From JASLQO01 sp002327525 (lineage in GTDB: Bacteria; Pseudomonadota; Gammaproteobacteria; Pseudomonadales; Azotimanducaceae): a stretch of 64,000 nt of DNA. The DNA lies in contig JASLQO010000011.1 of assembly GCA_030744435.1 (NCBI GenBank), positions 124,001 through 188,000 on the forward strand. Reading direction: 5' to 3'. The notes beneath the pieces were generated by a model. The model saw only the letters and a list, made by a program, of their open reading frames with translations. It had not been told where the DNA came from and searched no databases. Of the stretch, positions 41,785 through 50,310 are shown piece after piece. The position numbers and the translations under genes were made by a program. The stretch's first letter is position 1; each line of letters opens with the position of its first letter.

Positions 41785-42968
41785 CCGAACACTACATGAC
41801 CGAAGAACGCCACATGATCCAGGACGTGGCACGAGAGTTCGTCAAGAACGAGGTCACGCCCATCGCCAACGAACTCGACCCAATTCAGGGTGAAATCCCC
41901 ATATCGCTGCGCGAAAAAATGGGGGAGATGGGCTACTTCGGCATCCAGTTTCCCGAAGAGCATGGCGGCATGGGTCTGGGTGTCTTCGAGTACTGTCTGG
42001 TCACCGAGGAGCTGGCGCGCGGCTGGATGAGTGTCGCGAGCATCATCGCTCGTGCGAGCTCGCTGATGAACGTCGGCGGATGGCCCGAAGACAAGCGTCG
42101 AGAACTCACCGCGCGCGCCGCCCGAGGTGACTATTTGGCCGCGGTGTCACTTTCCGAACCCGACGTAGGATCTGATCTGAAGGCCGTGAGTTGCAAGGCG
42201 GTGCTCGACGGCGATGAGTGGGTCATCACCGGCAACAAGTACTGGTGCACGTTTGCCGATGGCGCAGACTACATCCAGCTGCTCGCACGGGTCGATGCAC
42301 CCGGTGAACAGGGCAAGCAATACTCCGGGCTCAGAAACTTCATCATCGAAAAAGAACGCGGAAAGTTACCCGAGGGCTGTGCGGGATCAGCCATCCCCAA
42401 GATCGGCTATTTCGGCTGGAACACCTTCGAACTCGCCTTCGACGGCTGCCGTATTCCGAAAGAGAACATTATCACCGGCGGCTCGTCGGGGGGCGGTGAC
42501 GGATTCAAGAACACGGTCAACTGGTTGAACGTGGCGCGTGCGCACACGGCGGCACGGTCCATCGGGCTCGCCCGCGGCGCGCTCGAAGACGCGATCGACT
42601 ACAGCCATGAGCGCGTGCAGTTCGGCGTTCCGATCTCCGATTTTCAGGAAACGCGCTTCAAGCTGGCGCGTATGGCCGCGGAGATCGAGGCTGCGCGCCA
42701 GTTGATGTACCACGTCGCCACCTTGATGGACACCGGTCAGAAGGCGGATCAGGAAGCTTCCATGGTGAAATGGTACGCCTCGGAAATGGCCGAGCGGGTC
42801 ACATCGGATGCATTGCAGATTCTCGGTGGCGCCGGTTACACCAAGCTGCACGCCGTGGAACGTCATTGGCGCGATGCACGCCTGACTAAGATCTTCGAAG
42901 GTACCAGCGAGATTCAACTGCGCATCATTTCTGATCGAATGCTCGGCAAACCCACACGCGTGTCCTGA
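41781..42968 (+). CDS. acyl-CoA dehydrogenase of the lyase cluster
   Basis: The 395-residue enzyme has FPEEHGGMGLGVFEYCLVTEEL, SLSEPDVGSDLKAVSCK, NKYWCTFADGADYIQLLAR and the C-terminal ILGGAGYTKLHAVERHWRDARL followed by KIFEGTSEIQLRIISDRML. The EGTSEIQ glutamate marks the standard catalytic base. In context it probably forms the enoyl-CoA that the MaoC pair hydrates and the lyase cleaves, for example methylsuccinyl-CoA to mesaconyl-CoA (inference). Its start overlaps the lyase stop. Confidence 0.88.
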   Translation: MTEHYMTEERHMIQDVAREFVKNEVTPIANELDPIQGEIPISLREKMGEMGYFGIQFPEEHGGMGLGVFEYCLVTEELARGWMSVASIIARASSLMNVGGWPEDKRRELTARAARGDYLAAVSLSEPDVGSDLKAVSCKAVLDGDEWVITGNKYWCTFADGADYIQLLARVDAPGEQGKQYSGLRNFIIEKERGKLPEGCAGSAIPKIGYFGWNTFELAFDGCRIPKENIITGGSSGGGDGFKNTVNWLNVARAHTAARSIGLARGALEDAIDYSHERVQFGVPISDFQETRFKLARMAAEIEAARQLMYHVATLMDTGQKADQEASMVKWYASEMAERVTSDALQILGGAGYTKLHAVERHWRDARLTKIFEGTSEIQLRIISDRMLGKPTRVS

Positions 42969-43050
42969 CAAACTGCTCACAGTATTGTATGTTTATTTGA
43001 CATTATAACCGGTCTATCCTCCCCGATCCCTCGTTGCGGAGTGTTGGTAT

Positions 43051-43941
43051 ATGCAAGCCAGACCGGTATAGCTCGGTGTGAGGTTCAGCCTGGCGCTGAT
43101 GTCGGCAGCACCGGGTGCAGAGGCGGCCGAGCGGCCCATGCTTGAGTACTTCAGAAATGTTGCGATAAATCTGTTTGATCATTCACCCCACAGCCGTGGC
43201 GACGAACCGCGCAAGGAGGAGAAGCGTCAGAAAAGTGCAAAGAGCTCGAAGAGCGACAAGCAACATCCACCCAATATTCACGAACGTCTCCAGATCGCTA
43301 TTGACCAGCTATAGGCTCAGATCGATGCACTGAAGGATGGAACGGCTGCAAACGGCAACGATGCCTGGATCGCGCTGCTACAAACACAGATCGACAACCT
43401 CGCGCAGCGGCTTGAGTCTCTGGAGAATGCGGATCCCGAACCAGACAGACACGCACCCGGGCTCGGAGGCCGGAAGGTCGTAGATTCCAGTTTACCGCCC
43501 AGACCATTTGGCAGCGCGGTTCTGTTCATGAAGGACGCGCTGTACGAGTTCGAGCACAACGGCCTCGAACACCGGCTCGTGGTCTAGGTCCTCAATGGTC
43601 TCCTCTACGAGACGACTATCGGCAACGCCATCTTCTATGCGGATAGCGCGTGCTCTACCACGCCGAACATGAAGGTCCACGACGAGAATTACCGTAGTAC
43701 GTTCACCACAACTCCGGCCGGACTGCTATCGGATCGCCGGTTCGGCGACTTCGCTAAACTATATGCGGCCACCGACGTCAACGTGCGGCAGCTGCAGATA
43801 TTGTCCAGGCGCGGCCCTACATTCGATCCGTCCGGGACTTACAACGAGGTTAATTTCTCTGCCCTGGTGGTACCCACGGAGTACGTGATGGATCTCTACG
43901 ACGTTTTCACACCTCCGTTCAGGCTGATCCCGAGCGACTGA
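43051..43941 (+). pseudogene. secreted coiled-coil protein frame with three in-frame TAG codons
   Basis: From ATG 43051, behind a GGAG site, one frame runs 296 codons to TGA at 43939, broken only by TAG at 43069, 43312 and 43588. It reads a signal-like start (LGVRFSLALMSAAPGAEA), a Lys/Ser-rich segment, a heptad coiled coil (ERLQIAIDQL, TAG, AQIDALKDG...LQTQIDNLAQRLESLE), and a beta-rich C-terminal domain (YETTIGNAIFYADSACSTTPNM...VDVNVRQLQIL-type strands, ending FTPPFRLIPSD). No frameshift is needed. CAG-to-TAG changes would explain all three. It is listed as a pseudogene because TAG is an ordinary stop elsewhere. Confidence 0.65.
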
Positions 43942-44026
43942 CGACACCTTCTATTTGCGTACTCCCACGCGCCCTGCGAGACTGGGCCGGCCTGTTCACC
44001 AAGGGACGTCCAAGCTGGGAGGAACG

Positions 44027-45424
44027 ATGCAGCAGCCACAAAGCGAACACCCGGCCACACTCGGCGAACTCAAGTTATCCGGCTACCAGCCCCTGCCGGT
44101 TAAAGCCGAACTCAGAAAAAACCTCATTCACAAGCTGCGCGCCGGAGAAACCCTGTTTCCCGGTGTGATGGGCTACGAGGATTCGGTCATTCCACAGATC
44201 GTCAACGCCTTGCTCGGCAGCCAGGACATCATCTTTCTCGGTGAGCGCGGGCAGGCCAAGTCGCGTATCGTTCGCTCCCTCGTCGATCTGCTCGACGAGT
44301 ACACCCCGATCATGGAAGGTACCGAGATTCCGGAAGACCCATTCAGACCGATCAGCCCCGCGGGCAAGGCAATGGTGGAAGAACACGGCGACGCCACACC
44401 GATCCGCTGGATTTACCGCGATGACCGTTACGGTGAAAAACTGGCTACCCCCGACATCACGATCGCCGATCTCATCGGTGAGGTGGATCCGATCAAGATT
44501 GCAGAGGGGCGCTATCTGTCCGACGAGCTGACGTTGCACTATGGCCTCGTGCCACGCATCAACCGCGGTATTTTTGCCATCAACGAACTGCCTGATCTTG
44601 CCGAACGCATCCAGGTGGGGCTGTTGAACCTGCTCGAAGAACGCGACGTGCAGATTCGGGGCCACAAGGTCAGACTACCCCTCGATATCATGATCGTCGC
44701 CACCGCCAATCCAGAGGACTACACGAATCGCGGGCGCATCATTACCCCATTGAAGGACCGCTACGGCGCACAGATACGCACTCACTACCCGGAGTACATC
44801 GAGCACGAGATCGAGATCATGGAACAGGAGGCGTCGGTGCTCGACATGGGCGACTACGGCGTCACCGTTCCGACATTCATGAAGGATATCATCGCCGAGA
44901 TCACGCACGGTGCGCGCAACTCTCCAGACATCAACCAGCGCTCCGGGGTGTCGGTGCGCACATCCATCGCCAATTTCGAGGCGCTGATGGCCAATGCATT
45001 TCGCCGCGCGCTGATGATCGACGAGTCCGAGGTCGTCCCGCGCATCTCGGACCTCGCCTTCATCCTGCCCAGTTTTCAGGGCAAGGTGGAGTTCGAAGCC
45101 ATGGAGGAAGGACAGGAAGACAAGATCACCAACCGCATCATTCAGGGTGCGGTGAAGAAGGTGTTCGACCGCCACTACGATGTAAACAATCTCGAATCGG
45201 TGACGATGTCGTTCAACGAAGGACTGACGGTTGAAACCAGCGAGTCCATGGAAATTGGCGGCTATCTCTCCATTCTCGAACGCGTACCCGGAATCGCCGA
45301 TGTTTTCCGCGATGAAAGCCCCGGAGTACGAGCGTCCACCGTGGAGTTCATTCTCGAGGGGCTGCACCTGCACAAACTGCTGAACAAGTACTCGGTGTCC
45401 GGACGAGCGACCTACACCGGGTAG
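44027..45424 (+). CDS. MoxR/Mg-chelatase-like AAA+ ATPase
   Basis: The 465-residue protein has Walker A GERGQAKSRIVRSL, a Walker B-like strand GIFAINELPDLAERIQVGLLNLLEERDVQIRG (Asn-Glu rather than Asp-Glu), sensor 1 IMIVATANPEDYTNRGRIITPLKDRYGAQI, and a helical lid. Family members act with VWA proteins to remodel or activate other proteins or insert metals. The VWA partner follows after 29 bases. ATG 44027 is set by a GGGAGGAA site. The target complex is unknown. Confidence 0.87.
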   Translation: MQQPQSEHPATLGELKLSGYQPLPVKAELRKNLIHKLRAGETLFPGVMGYEDSVIPQIVNALLGSQDIIFLGERGQAKSRIVRSLVDLLDEYTPIMEGTEIPEDPFRPISPAGKAMVEEHGDATPIRWIYRDDRYGEKLATPDITIADLIGEVDPIKIAEGRYLSDELTLHYGLVPRINRGIFAINELPDLAERIQVGLLNLLEERDVQIRGHKVRLPLDIMIVATANPEDYTNRGRIITPLKDRYGAQIRTHYPEYIEHEIEIMEQEASVLDMGDYGVTVPTFMKDIIAEITHGARNSPDINQRSGVSVRTSIANFEALMANAFRRALMIDESEVVPRISDLAFILPSFQGKVEFEAMEEGQEDKITNRIIQGAVKKVFDRHYDVNNLESVTMSFNEGLTVETSESMEIGGYLSILERVPGIADVFRDESPGVRASTVEFILEGLHLHKLLNKYSVSGRATYTG

Positions 45425-45453
45425 TCCCTCACAAGAAGGAGGGAGATAGAGAA

Positions 45454-47466
45454 GTGCGCCACTTTCCAAGACAGCACCGCTACTCGCGTTGGGACGGTTC
45501 GCAACAACTCGGGCTCGATGCGGACGCCATCATGGGCGAACTCACGGAAGACCTGATCGAACACGGCGATCTGCGCTGGGCCATGCGCAATCTGCTCTCG
45601 CGGGGCATGGAAATTCCTCAGGGCGGCTACATGCAAGGCTTGCGCGACATGCTCAAGCAACTGCGAGAACACAAGCGCGAACAACTGGAACGCTACGACC
45701 TTTCCAGCATATTCGAGGGTTTTAGGGAACGGCTCGATGAGATCCTCGGCATGGAGCGGGACACCATTGACCAATGGCTCGACAAACCGGCCGAGGATGA
45801 CGAGTCCAACTTTGCTGACGACGTGCTGAAACAGGTTGCCGAACGCAACAAGGATACGCTCGACGACCTGCCGGAGGATGTCGCAGGACAGATCAAAGAA
45901 CTCGACAAATACGAGTTTCTCAACCCGGATGCGCAGCGCAAGTATCTGGAGATGGTCAACGAGCTGCGCCAGGCCATGACCAACACGTTTTTCAAGAACG
46001 TCGAGAACATGGTGAGCAACATGTCCGACGGCGATATCGAACGCATGAAGGACATGCTGAAGGCGCTGAACGACATGCTGGTGAAAAAGATCGCGGGTGA
46101 AGACCCTGGCTTCGACGACTTCATGAACGAGTTCGGCGACATGTTCGGCGAAAATCCACCGAAATCTCTCGACGAGCTTCTCGAGCAAATGCGCCAGCAG
46201 ATGGCGGCTACGCAATCCCTGATGAACTCTCTGTCCGCCGATCAACGTCAGCAACTGCAGTCGATGATGCAGCATCGTTTTGGAGATCCCGAACTCAACT
46301 CCGAATTGCGCAAGCTCGCCAAGGAGTTGGAGTTTCTCAATCCCGAGGGTAGCCAGTACCGCTTCAACGGTGGCGAACGGCTCGACCTGGATGCCGCCAT
46401 GCAGTTGATGAACGAGATGCAGGATCTGGACGATCTCATCGGTCAGATGCAGACTGCCGAGCGCGGTGGCGGCATGGACGAAATCGACCGCGATCTACTG
46501 AGCGAACTACTCGGCGAGGACACGGCCGAAAACCTGGATCAGCTAAAAGATCTGCTCAACGCTCTGGAAGAGGCCGGTTACGTACGTACCGATGACGAGG
46601 GACGCTACGAGTTGACACCGCGCGGTTCCCGCATGATCGGCCAGAAGGCACTTGGCGAAATCTACGACCGTCTGAAACGCCAGAGTCTGGGTAACCATGC
46701 CGTACCAGAGGAGGGCCGTTTCGGAGAACGTCTGGAACAAACCAAGTCCTACGAGTTCGGCGACCCCTTCCACCTGCACATGCCGCGCACCATACGCAAC
46801 GCCATCGACCGCAATGGCCCTGGTACGCCCATCTCACTACAGCCGGACGACTTCGAGATCTACCGCAGCGAGCTGATCACCTCCACCGCCACGGCCATGC
46901 TGGTGGATCTGTCGTGGTCCATGGCATTGAGGGGATCATTCCAGGCAGCCAAGAAGGTGGCGCTCGCGCTGCACAACCTCATCACCTCCCAGTATCCGAA
47001 GGACAACTTCTACGTCATCGGCTTCGCGGCCTACGCCAAGGAACTGAAACCGCACGACCTGCCGTATCTGCAGTGGGATGAGTACGTGCTCGGCACCAAC
47101 ATGCAGCACGCACTGCTGCTGGCGGAAAAACTGCTCGCCAAACACACCGGCGGCACCAAGCAGATCATCATGATTTCCGACGGCGAACCCACATCGCACC
47201 TGGAAAACGGACGCTCGCAGTTCGCTTATCCACCCACGCCCGAGACGATTCGCGCGACTTTCCGCGCTGTTAAGCACTGCACCACCAAGGGCATCGCCAT
47301 CAATACCTTCATGCTGGATGCAAGCTACTACCTGAAGGCCTTCATGGACGAAATTGCGAAGATAAACGGTGGCAGGGTGTTCTACACGACACCCGAGAAG
47401 CTCGGCGAGTACATTCTGGTGGACTACGTACAGCACAAGCGCAAACGCCTGGCGCGACGCGCCTGA
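45454..47466 (+). CDS. VWA-domain protein, partner of the AAA+ ATPase
   Basis: The 670-residue protein has a long, acidic helical N-terminal region rich in Met, Asp and Leu (about 30-420). Its C-terminal von Willebrand A domain carries the metal-site DLSWSMALRG (DxSxS) and MISDGEPTSH. No signal peptide is seen, so it acts in the cytosol with the upstream MoxR-type ATPase, like RavA-ViaA or BchI-BchD pairs. GTG 45454 follows AAGGAGGGAGA. It probably binds the substrate complex that the ATPase remodels. Confidence 0.87.
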   Translation: MRHFPRQHRYSRWDGSQQLGLDADAIMGELTEDLIEHGDLRWAMRNLLSRGMEIPQGGYMQGLRDMLKQLREHKREQLERYDLSSIFEGFRERLDEILGMERDTIDQWLDKPAEDDESNFADDVLKQVAERNKDTLDDLPEDVAGQIKELDKYEFLNPDAQRKYLEMVNELRQAMTNTFFKNVENMVSNMSDGDIERMKDMLKALNDMLVKKIAGEDPGFDDFMNEFGDMFGENPPKSLDELLEQMRQQMAATQSLMNSLSADQRQQLQSMMQHRFGDPELNSELRKLAKELEFLNPEGSQYRFNGGERLDLDAAMQLMNEMQDLDDLIGQMQTAERGGGMDEIDRDLLSELLGEDTAENLDQLKDLLNALEEAGYVRTDDEGRYELTPRGSRMIGQKALGEIYDRLKRQSLGNHAVPEEGRFGERLEQTKSYEFGDPFHLHMPRTIRNAIDRNGPGTPISLQPDDFEIYRSELITSTATAMLVDLSWSMALRGSFQAAKKVALALHNLITSQYPKDNFYVIGFAAYAKELKPHDLPYLQWDEYVLGTNMQHALLLAEKLLAKHTGGTKQIIMISDGEPTSHLENGRSQFAYPPTPETIRATFRAVKHCTTKGIAINTFMLDASYYLKAFMDEIAKINGGRVFYTTPEKLGEYILVDYVQHKRKRLARRA

Positions 47467-47519
47467 GTAGCGGTTCCTTCGACGACGCGAATATCTTCAC
47501 GCTGCAAGGAGAGATTTAC

Positions 47520-47618
47520 GTGGATGAGAAACCGACGGGCTACGATTTTACGGGCGAACACCCACGCCTCACCGGCGAACAGTTCATGGCCTCGCTGCAG
47601 CAGGGCGCGCCGGACTGA
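47520..47618 (+). CDS. possible small protein after the VWA gene
   Basis: A GTG-started frame of 32 residues (MDEKPTGYDFTGEHPRLTG...QQGAPD) has a good AAGGAGAG ribosome site eight bases upstream. The same frame is open further back with protein-like sequence (SGSFDDANIFTLQGEIYV) but no standard start codon. It may be a short third member of the ATPase-VWA unit or the tail of a degraded gene. No family is recognised. Confidence 0.35.
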   Translation: MDEKPTGYDFTGEHPRLTGEQFMASLQQGAPD

Positions 47619-47665
47619 GACACGACCGGTCGGACCCGCGCGCGGGGACGAAATCCACATCAGGG

Positions 47666-48832
47666 TTAGTAGGACCTCGGCAGCTCCAGTACATGCTCAG
47701 TCACGTAGTTGAGCACCATTTCCTGCGAAATCGGTGCGATGCGCATCAGACGTGCCTCGCGCCAGTATCGCTCCACGTGATATTCACTGGCGTAACCAAA
47801 CCCACCGTGCGTCTGCATGGCCTGATCCGCGGTCTGAAAGGCCGCCTCTGCTGCCAGCCACTTGGCCATGTTGGCCTCCGCGCCGCAGGGCATGCCGTTG
47901 TCCAGCATCCAGCTCGCCTTGCGTACCATCAGTTCCGCCGCATCAAGTCGCATCTTCGCCTCACCCAACGGAAAGGACACACCCTGATTCTTGCCGATGG
48001 GTCTATCGAATACGACCCGTTCGTTGGCGTAGTCCACCGCCCGCCGCAACGCCACACGCCCGATTCCGACTGCCTCAGAGGCAACCAAAATACGTTCTGC
48101 ATTGAGCCCAGCCAGCAGATACTGGAAACCTTTGCCCTCCTCACCAACGCGATCAGTGACCTGAACCGGCAGATCGTCGTACACCACCTCGCAAGTCGCC
48201 ACAGCGTTTCGACCGACCTTGTCGATCGGTGAGATGGTGACCTCGGGCCGCTGTAGTTCGGCCAGCAGCAATGTCAGCCCGCCGGTTTTCTTCTCCAGTT
48301 CTTCCTTGGGCGTAGTGCGTACTAGCAGCAGTACCCGTTCCGCAATCAGCGCCTTGGTAGTCCATATCTTGCGGCCGCGTACGAGGTAGTGGTCTCCCTC
48401 CCGGCGAGCGCTGGTTGTAATGGCTGTCGTGTTCGTGCCCGCATCGGGTTCCGTCACTCCGAACGCCACGTGCATTTCGCCGCTTGCGACACGCGGCAGG
48501 TACTTCTGGCGGATATCGTCACTGCCATAGCGCACCACCGGCTCCATGCCGAAGATCGACAGATGCAGACTGGTGCAGCCATTCATTGCGGCGCCGGAGG
48601 CCGCCACTTCCTCAAGCACGATGCTCGCCTCAGTCACACCACGGCCACTGCCTCCGTACTCCTCGGGTATCGCAATGCCAACCCACCCCGCTTCCGCCAT
48701 GGCATTGTAGAAATCCCACGGGAATTCGTGCGTCTTGTCGAGCCTCGCCCAGTACTCGTCTGGAAAGTCCGAGCAAGCTTTGCGCACCGCGTCGCGTATG
48801 AGTTGATGTTCCTCCGAAACCCCAAAATCCAA
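47666..48832 (-). CDS. acyl-CoA dehydrogenase (IVD-type catalytic position)
   Basis: The 388-residue enzyme has IPEEYGGSGRGVTEASIVLEEVA, GVTEPDAGTNTTAITTSARR, GRKIWTTKALIAERVLLLVR and the C-terminal HGGFGYASEYHVERYWREARL. The usual C-terminal EGT loop is APISQEM here, but Glu246 in LNAERILVA occupies the isovaleryl-CoA-dehydrogenase-type site, so activity is expected. It diverges from the MaoC/CitE/enoyl-CoA hydratase operon across 86 bases, suggesting a common pathway and shared control region. Confidence 0.88.
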   Translation of the reverse strand: MDFGVSEEHQLIRDAVRKACSDFPDEYWARLDKTHEFPWDFYNAMAEAGWVGIAIPEEYGGSGRGVTEASIVLEEVAASGAAMNGCTSLHLSIFGMEPVVRYGSDDIRQKYLPRVASGEMHVAFGVTEPDAGTNTTAITTSARREGDHYLVRGRKIWTTKALIAERVLLLVRTTPKEELEKKTGGLTLLLAELQRPEVTISPIDKVGRNAVATCEVVYDDLPVQVTDRVGEEGKGFQYLLAGLNAERILVASEAVGIGRVALRRAVDYANERVVFDRPIGKNQGVSFPLGEAKMRLDAAELMVRKASWMLDNGMPCGAEANMAKWLAAEAAFQTADQAMQTHGGFGYASEYHVERYWREARLMRIAPISQEMVLNYVTEHVLELPRSY

Positions 48833-48918
48833 GGCGATCTCCCACTACGATATGAGCACCATCATTGCTCAGGTCATGACGACTTGGCAATCTCGCACCG
48901 TCCCGCTACCGTGTTCCT

Positions 48919-49371
48919 ATGCCCGGGCTATACTTTGAAGAACTGAACGTCGGGGAGCGCTTCCAGCACCAGCCCTCGCGCACCGTGACGCAGACGGACA
49001 ATCTCCTGTTCACCGCACTCACGCACAATCCTCAACCCCTACACCTGGATGTGGAGTTCGCGTCAGGTACGCTGCACGGACAGATCCTGGTCAACAGCAT
49101 CTTCACGCTCGGCCTGGTAGTGGGTCTTTCAGTGGGCGATACCACGCTCGGAACCACACTCGGCAATCTGGGCTTCGACGAAACGACCTTTCCGAATCCG
49201 GTATTCATCGGAGACACGCTAACTGCCGCGACCACCATCGTCGAAAAGCGCGAAAGCCGGAGCAAATCCGATCGGGGCATCGTCACTTTCGAACACATCG
49301 CCACCAATCAGCGCGGTGAGATCGTGTGCCGGTGCCTGCGCAAGGGCATGATGATGCGCCAACCGGCATGA
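48919..49371 (+). CDS. MaoC-like enoyl-CoA hydratase
   Basis: The 150-residue single-hotdog protein reads FEELNVGERFQHQPSRTVTQTDNLLFTALTHNPQPLHLDVEF. This is the complete MaoC active-site helix with Asn-Pro-x-x-x-His-x-Asp, followed by a VNSIFTLGLVVGLSV helix and FIGDTLTAATTIVEKRES. It should hydrate short or branched enoyl-CoAs. The stop overlaps the CitE-like start (ATGA). Pairing with a CitE-like lyase recalls the itaconyl-CoA hydratase/citramalyl-CoA lyase pair (RipB-RipC). Confidence 0.86.
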   Translation: MPGLYFEELNVGERFQHQPSRTVTQTDNLLFTALTHNPQPLHLDVEFASGTLHGQILVNSIFTLGLVVGLSVGDTTLGTTLGNLGFDETTFPNPVFIGDTLTAATTIVEKRESRSKSDRGIVTFEHIATNQRGEIVCRCLRKGMMMRQPA

Positions 49372-50309
49372 ACCACTCGCCAGGTGTGGATAGGCTACGC
49401 CGCTCGGCGCACTTCGTCCCGGGCGCAAACGAGAAGATGCTATCGAAGGCATTGGCCTCCAATGCGGATGGTCTCGTTCTGGATCTCGAGGACGCGGTCA
49501 CCCCGAAACGCAAGGACGAGACCCGAGAAATCGTCGCGGGATGGCTCAGGGACGTTTCCTTCGGATCCCAGGAGCGCATCGTGCGCATGAACCCACTTGA
49601 CACTCCGTGGGGTAATGAAGACCTGCGCGTCACGATGCGCCACCCACCCGATGCCTACGTTGTGCCCAAGGTATCGAACCTCTCCGAGCTCGAGCGTATC
49701 GATGAGATCGTGACGCGCTGCGAAAACGAACACGGCCATCCACAGGGCGATGTCGGGTTGATCCTGGTCTCCACCGAAACCCCGGCGGGTGTGCTGAACC
49801 TACCGACCTTCACGGATTGTCGTCGCGTAATCGCCTTGTCCTGGGGCGCGGAGGATTTGTCTTCCGCGCTCGGAGCACCCAGAAACCGTCTGCCGGACGG
49901 CACTTACCTGGACATCTACCGGCACTGCCACACGCACACACTCCTGTGCGCGGCAGCGGGCGGTGTCCAGCCCCTGGACACCGTATTCACCGACATTCGA
50001 GACTTGCAAGGGCTGCGGGAGGAATGCCTGCGCAGCGCATGGTCCGGTTACACCGGCAAGATCACGATCCACCCGTCACAGATCGACATCGTCAACGAGG
50101 CGTTCTCACCCTCGACGGAGGAGATCGAGACGTGCACCCGTTTGCTGGAGGCGTTCGAGATTGCTCGAGCCCAGGGACGCATGGCCTTCTCGTTTGAAGG
50201 CAGAATGGTCGATGTACCGCACCTGACCCGGGCGCAAAAACTAATTGCTCGCCACCACCAGATAGAAGCCCAACTCTCACACAGAAACGTGGAGGGAGCG
50301 GAACATTGA
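49368..50309 (+). CDS. CitE-like HpcH/HpaI aldolase/citrate lyase family protein
   Basis: The 313-residue barrel protein has SAHFVPGANEKMLSKALASNADGLVLDLEDAVTP, a mid-region LILVSTETPAGVLNL with the Mg-ligand Glu, LSWGAEDLSSALGA, and the C-terminal GKITIHPSQIDIVNEAFSP. It is a free-standing CitE-like CoA-thioester lyase such as citramalyl-CoA lyase. It differs clearly from the Mcl-like enzyme at 40864 (no WHY or IDGP motifs), so the two are not simple duplicates. It overlaps the MaoC gene upstream and abuts the enoyl-CoA hydratase downstream. Confidence 0.86.
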   Translation: MNHSPGVDRLRRSAHFVPGANEKMLSKALASNADGLVLDLEDAVTPKRKDETREIVAGWLRDVSFGSQERIVRMNPLDTPWGNEDLRVTMRHPPDAYVVPKVSNLSELERIDEIVTRCENEHGHPQGDVGLILVSTETPAGVLNLPTFTDCRRVIALSWGAEDLSSALGAPRNRLPDGTYLDIYRHCHTHTLLCAAAGGVQPLDTVFTDIRDLQGLREECLRSAWSGYTGKITIHPSQIDIVNEAFSPSTEEIETCTRLLEAFEIARAQGRMAFSFEGRMVDVPHLTRAQKLIARHHQIEAQLSHRNVEGAEH

Positions 50310-50310
50310 A

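Noticed and set aside
42990..43050. Sigma-70 promoter with TTGACA at 42997
   Set aside because: No acceptable -10 element lies 16-18 bases downstream.
43051..43941. Genome-wide UAG reassignment
   Set aside because: TAG ends intact genes (for example at 6058-6060 and 51112-51114), and other decayed genes use TAA, so global recoding is not supported. Only local read-through of this frame remains open.
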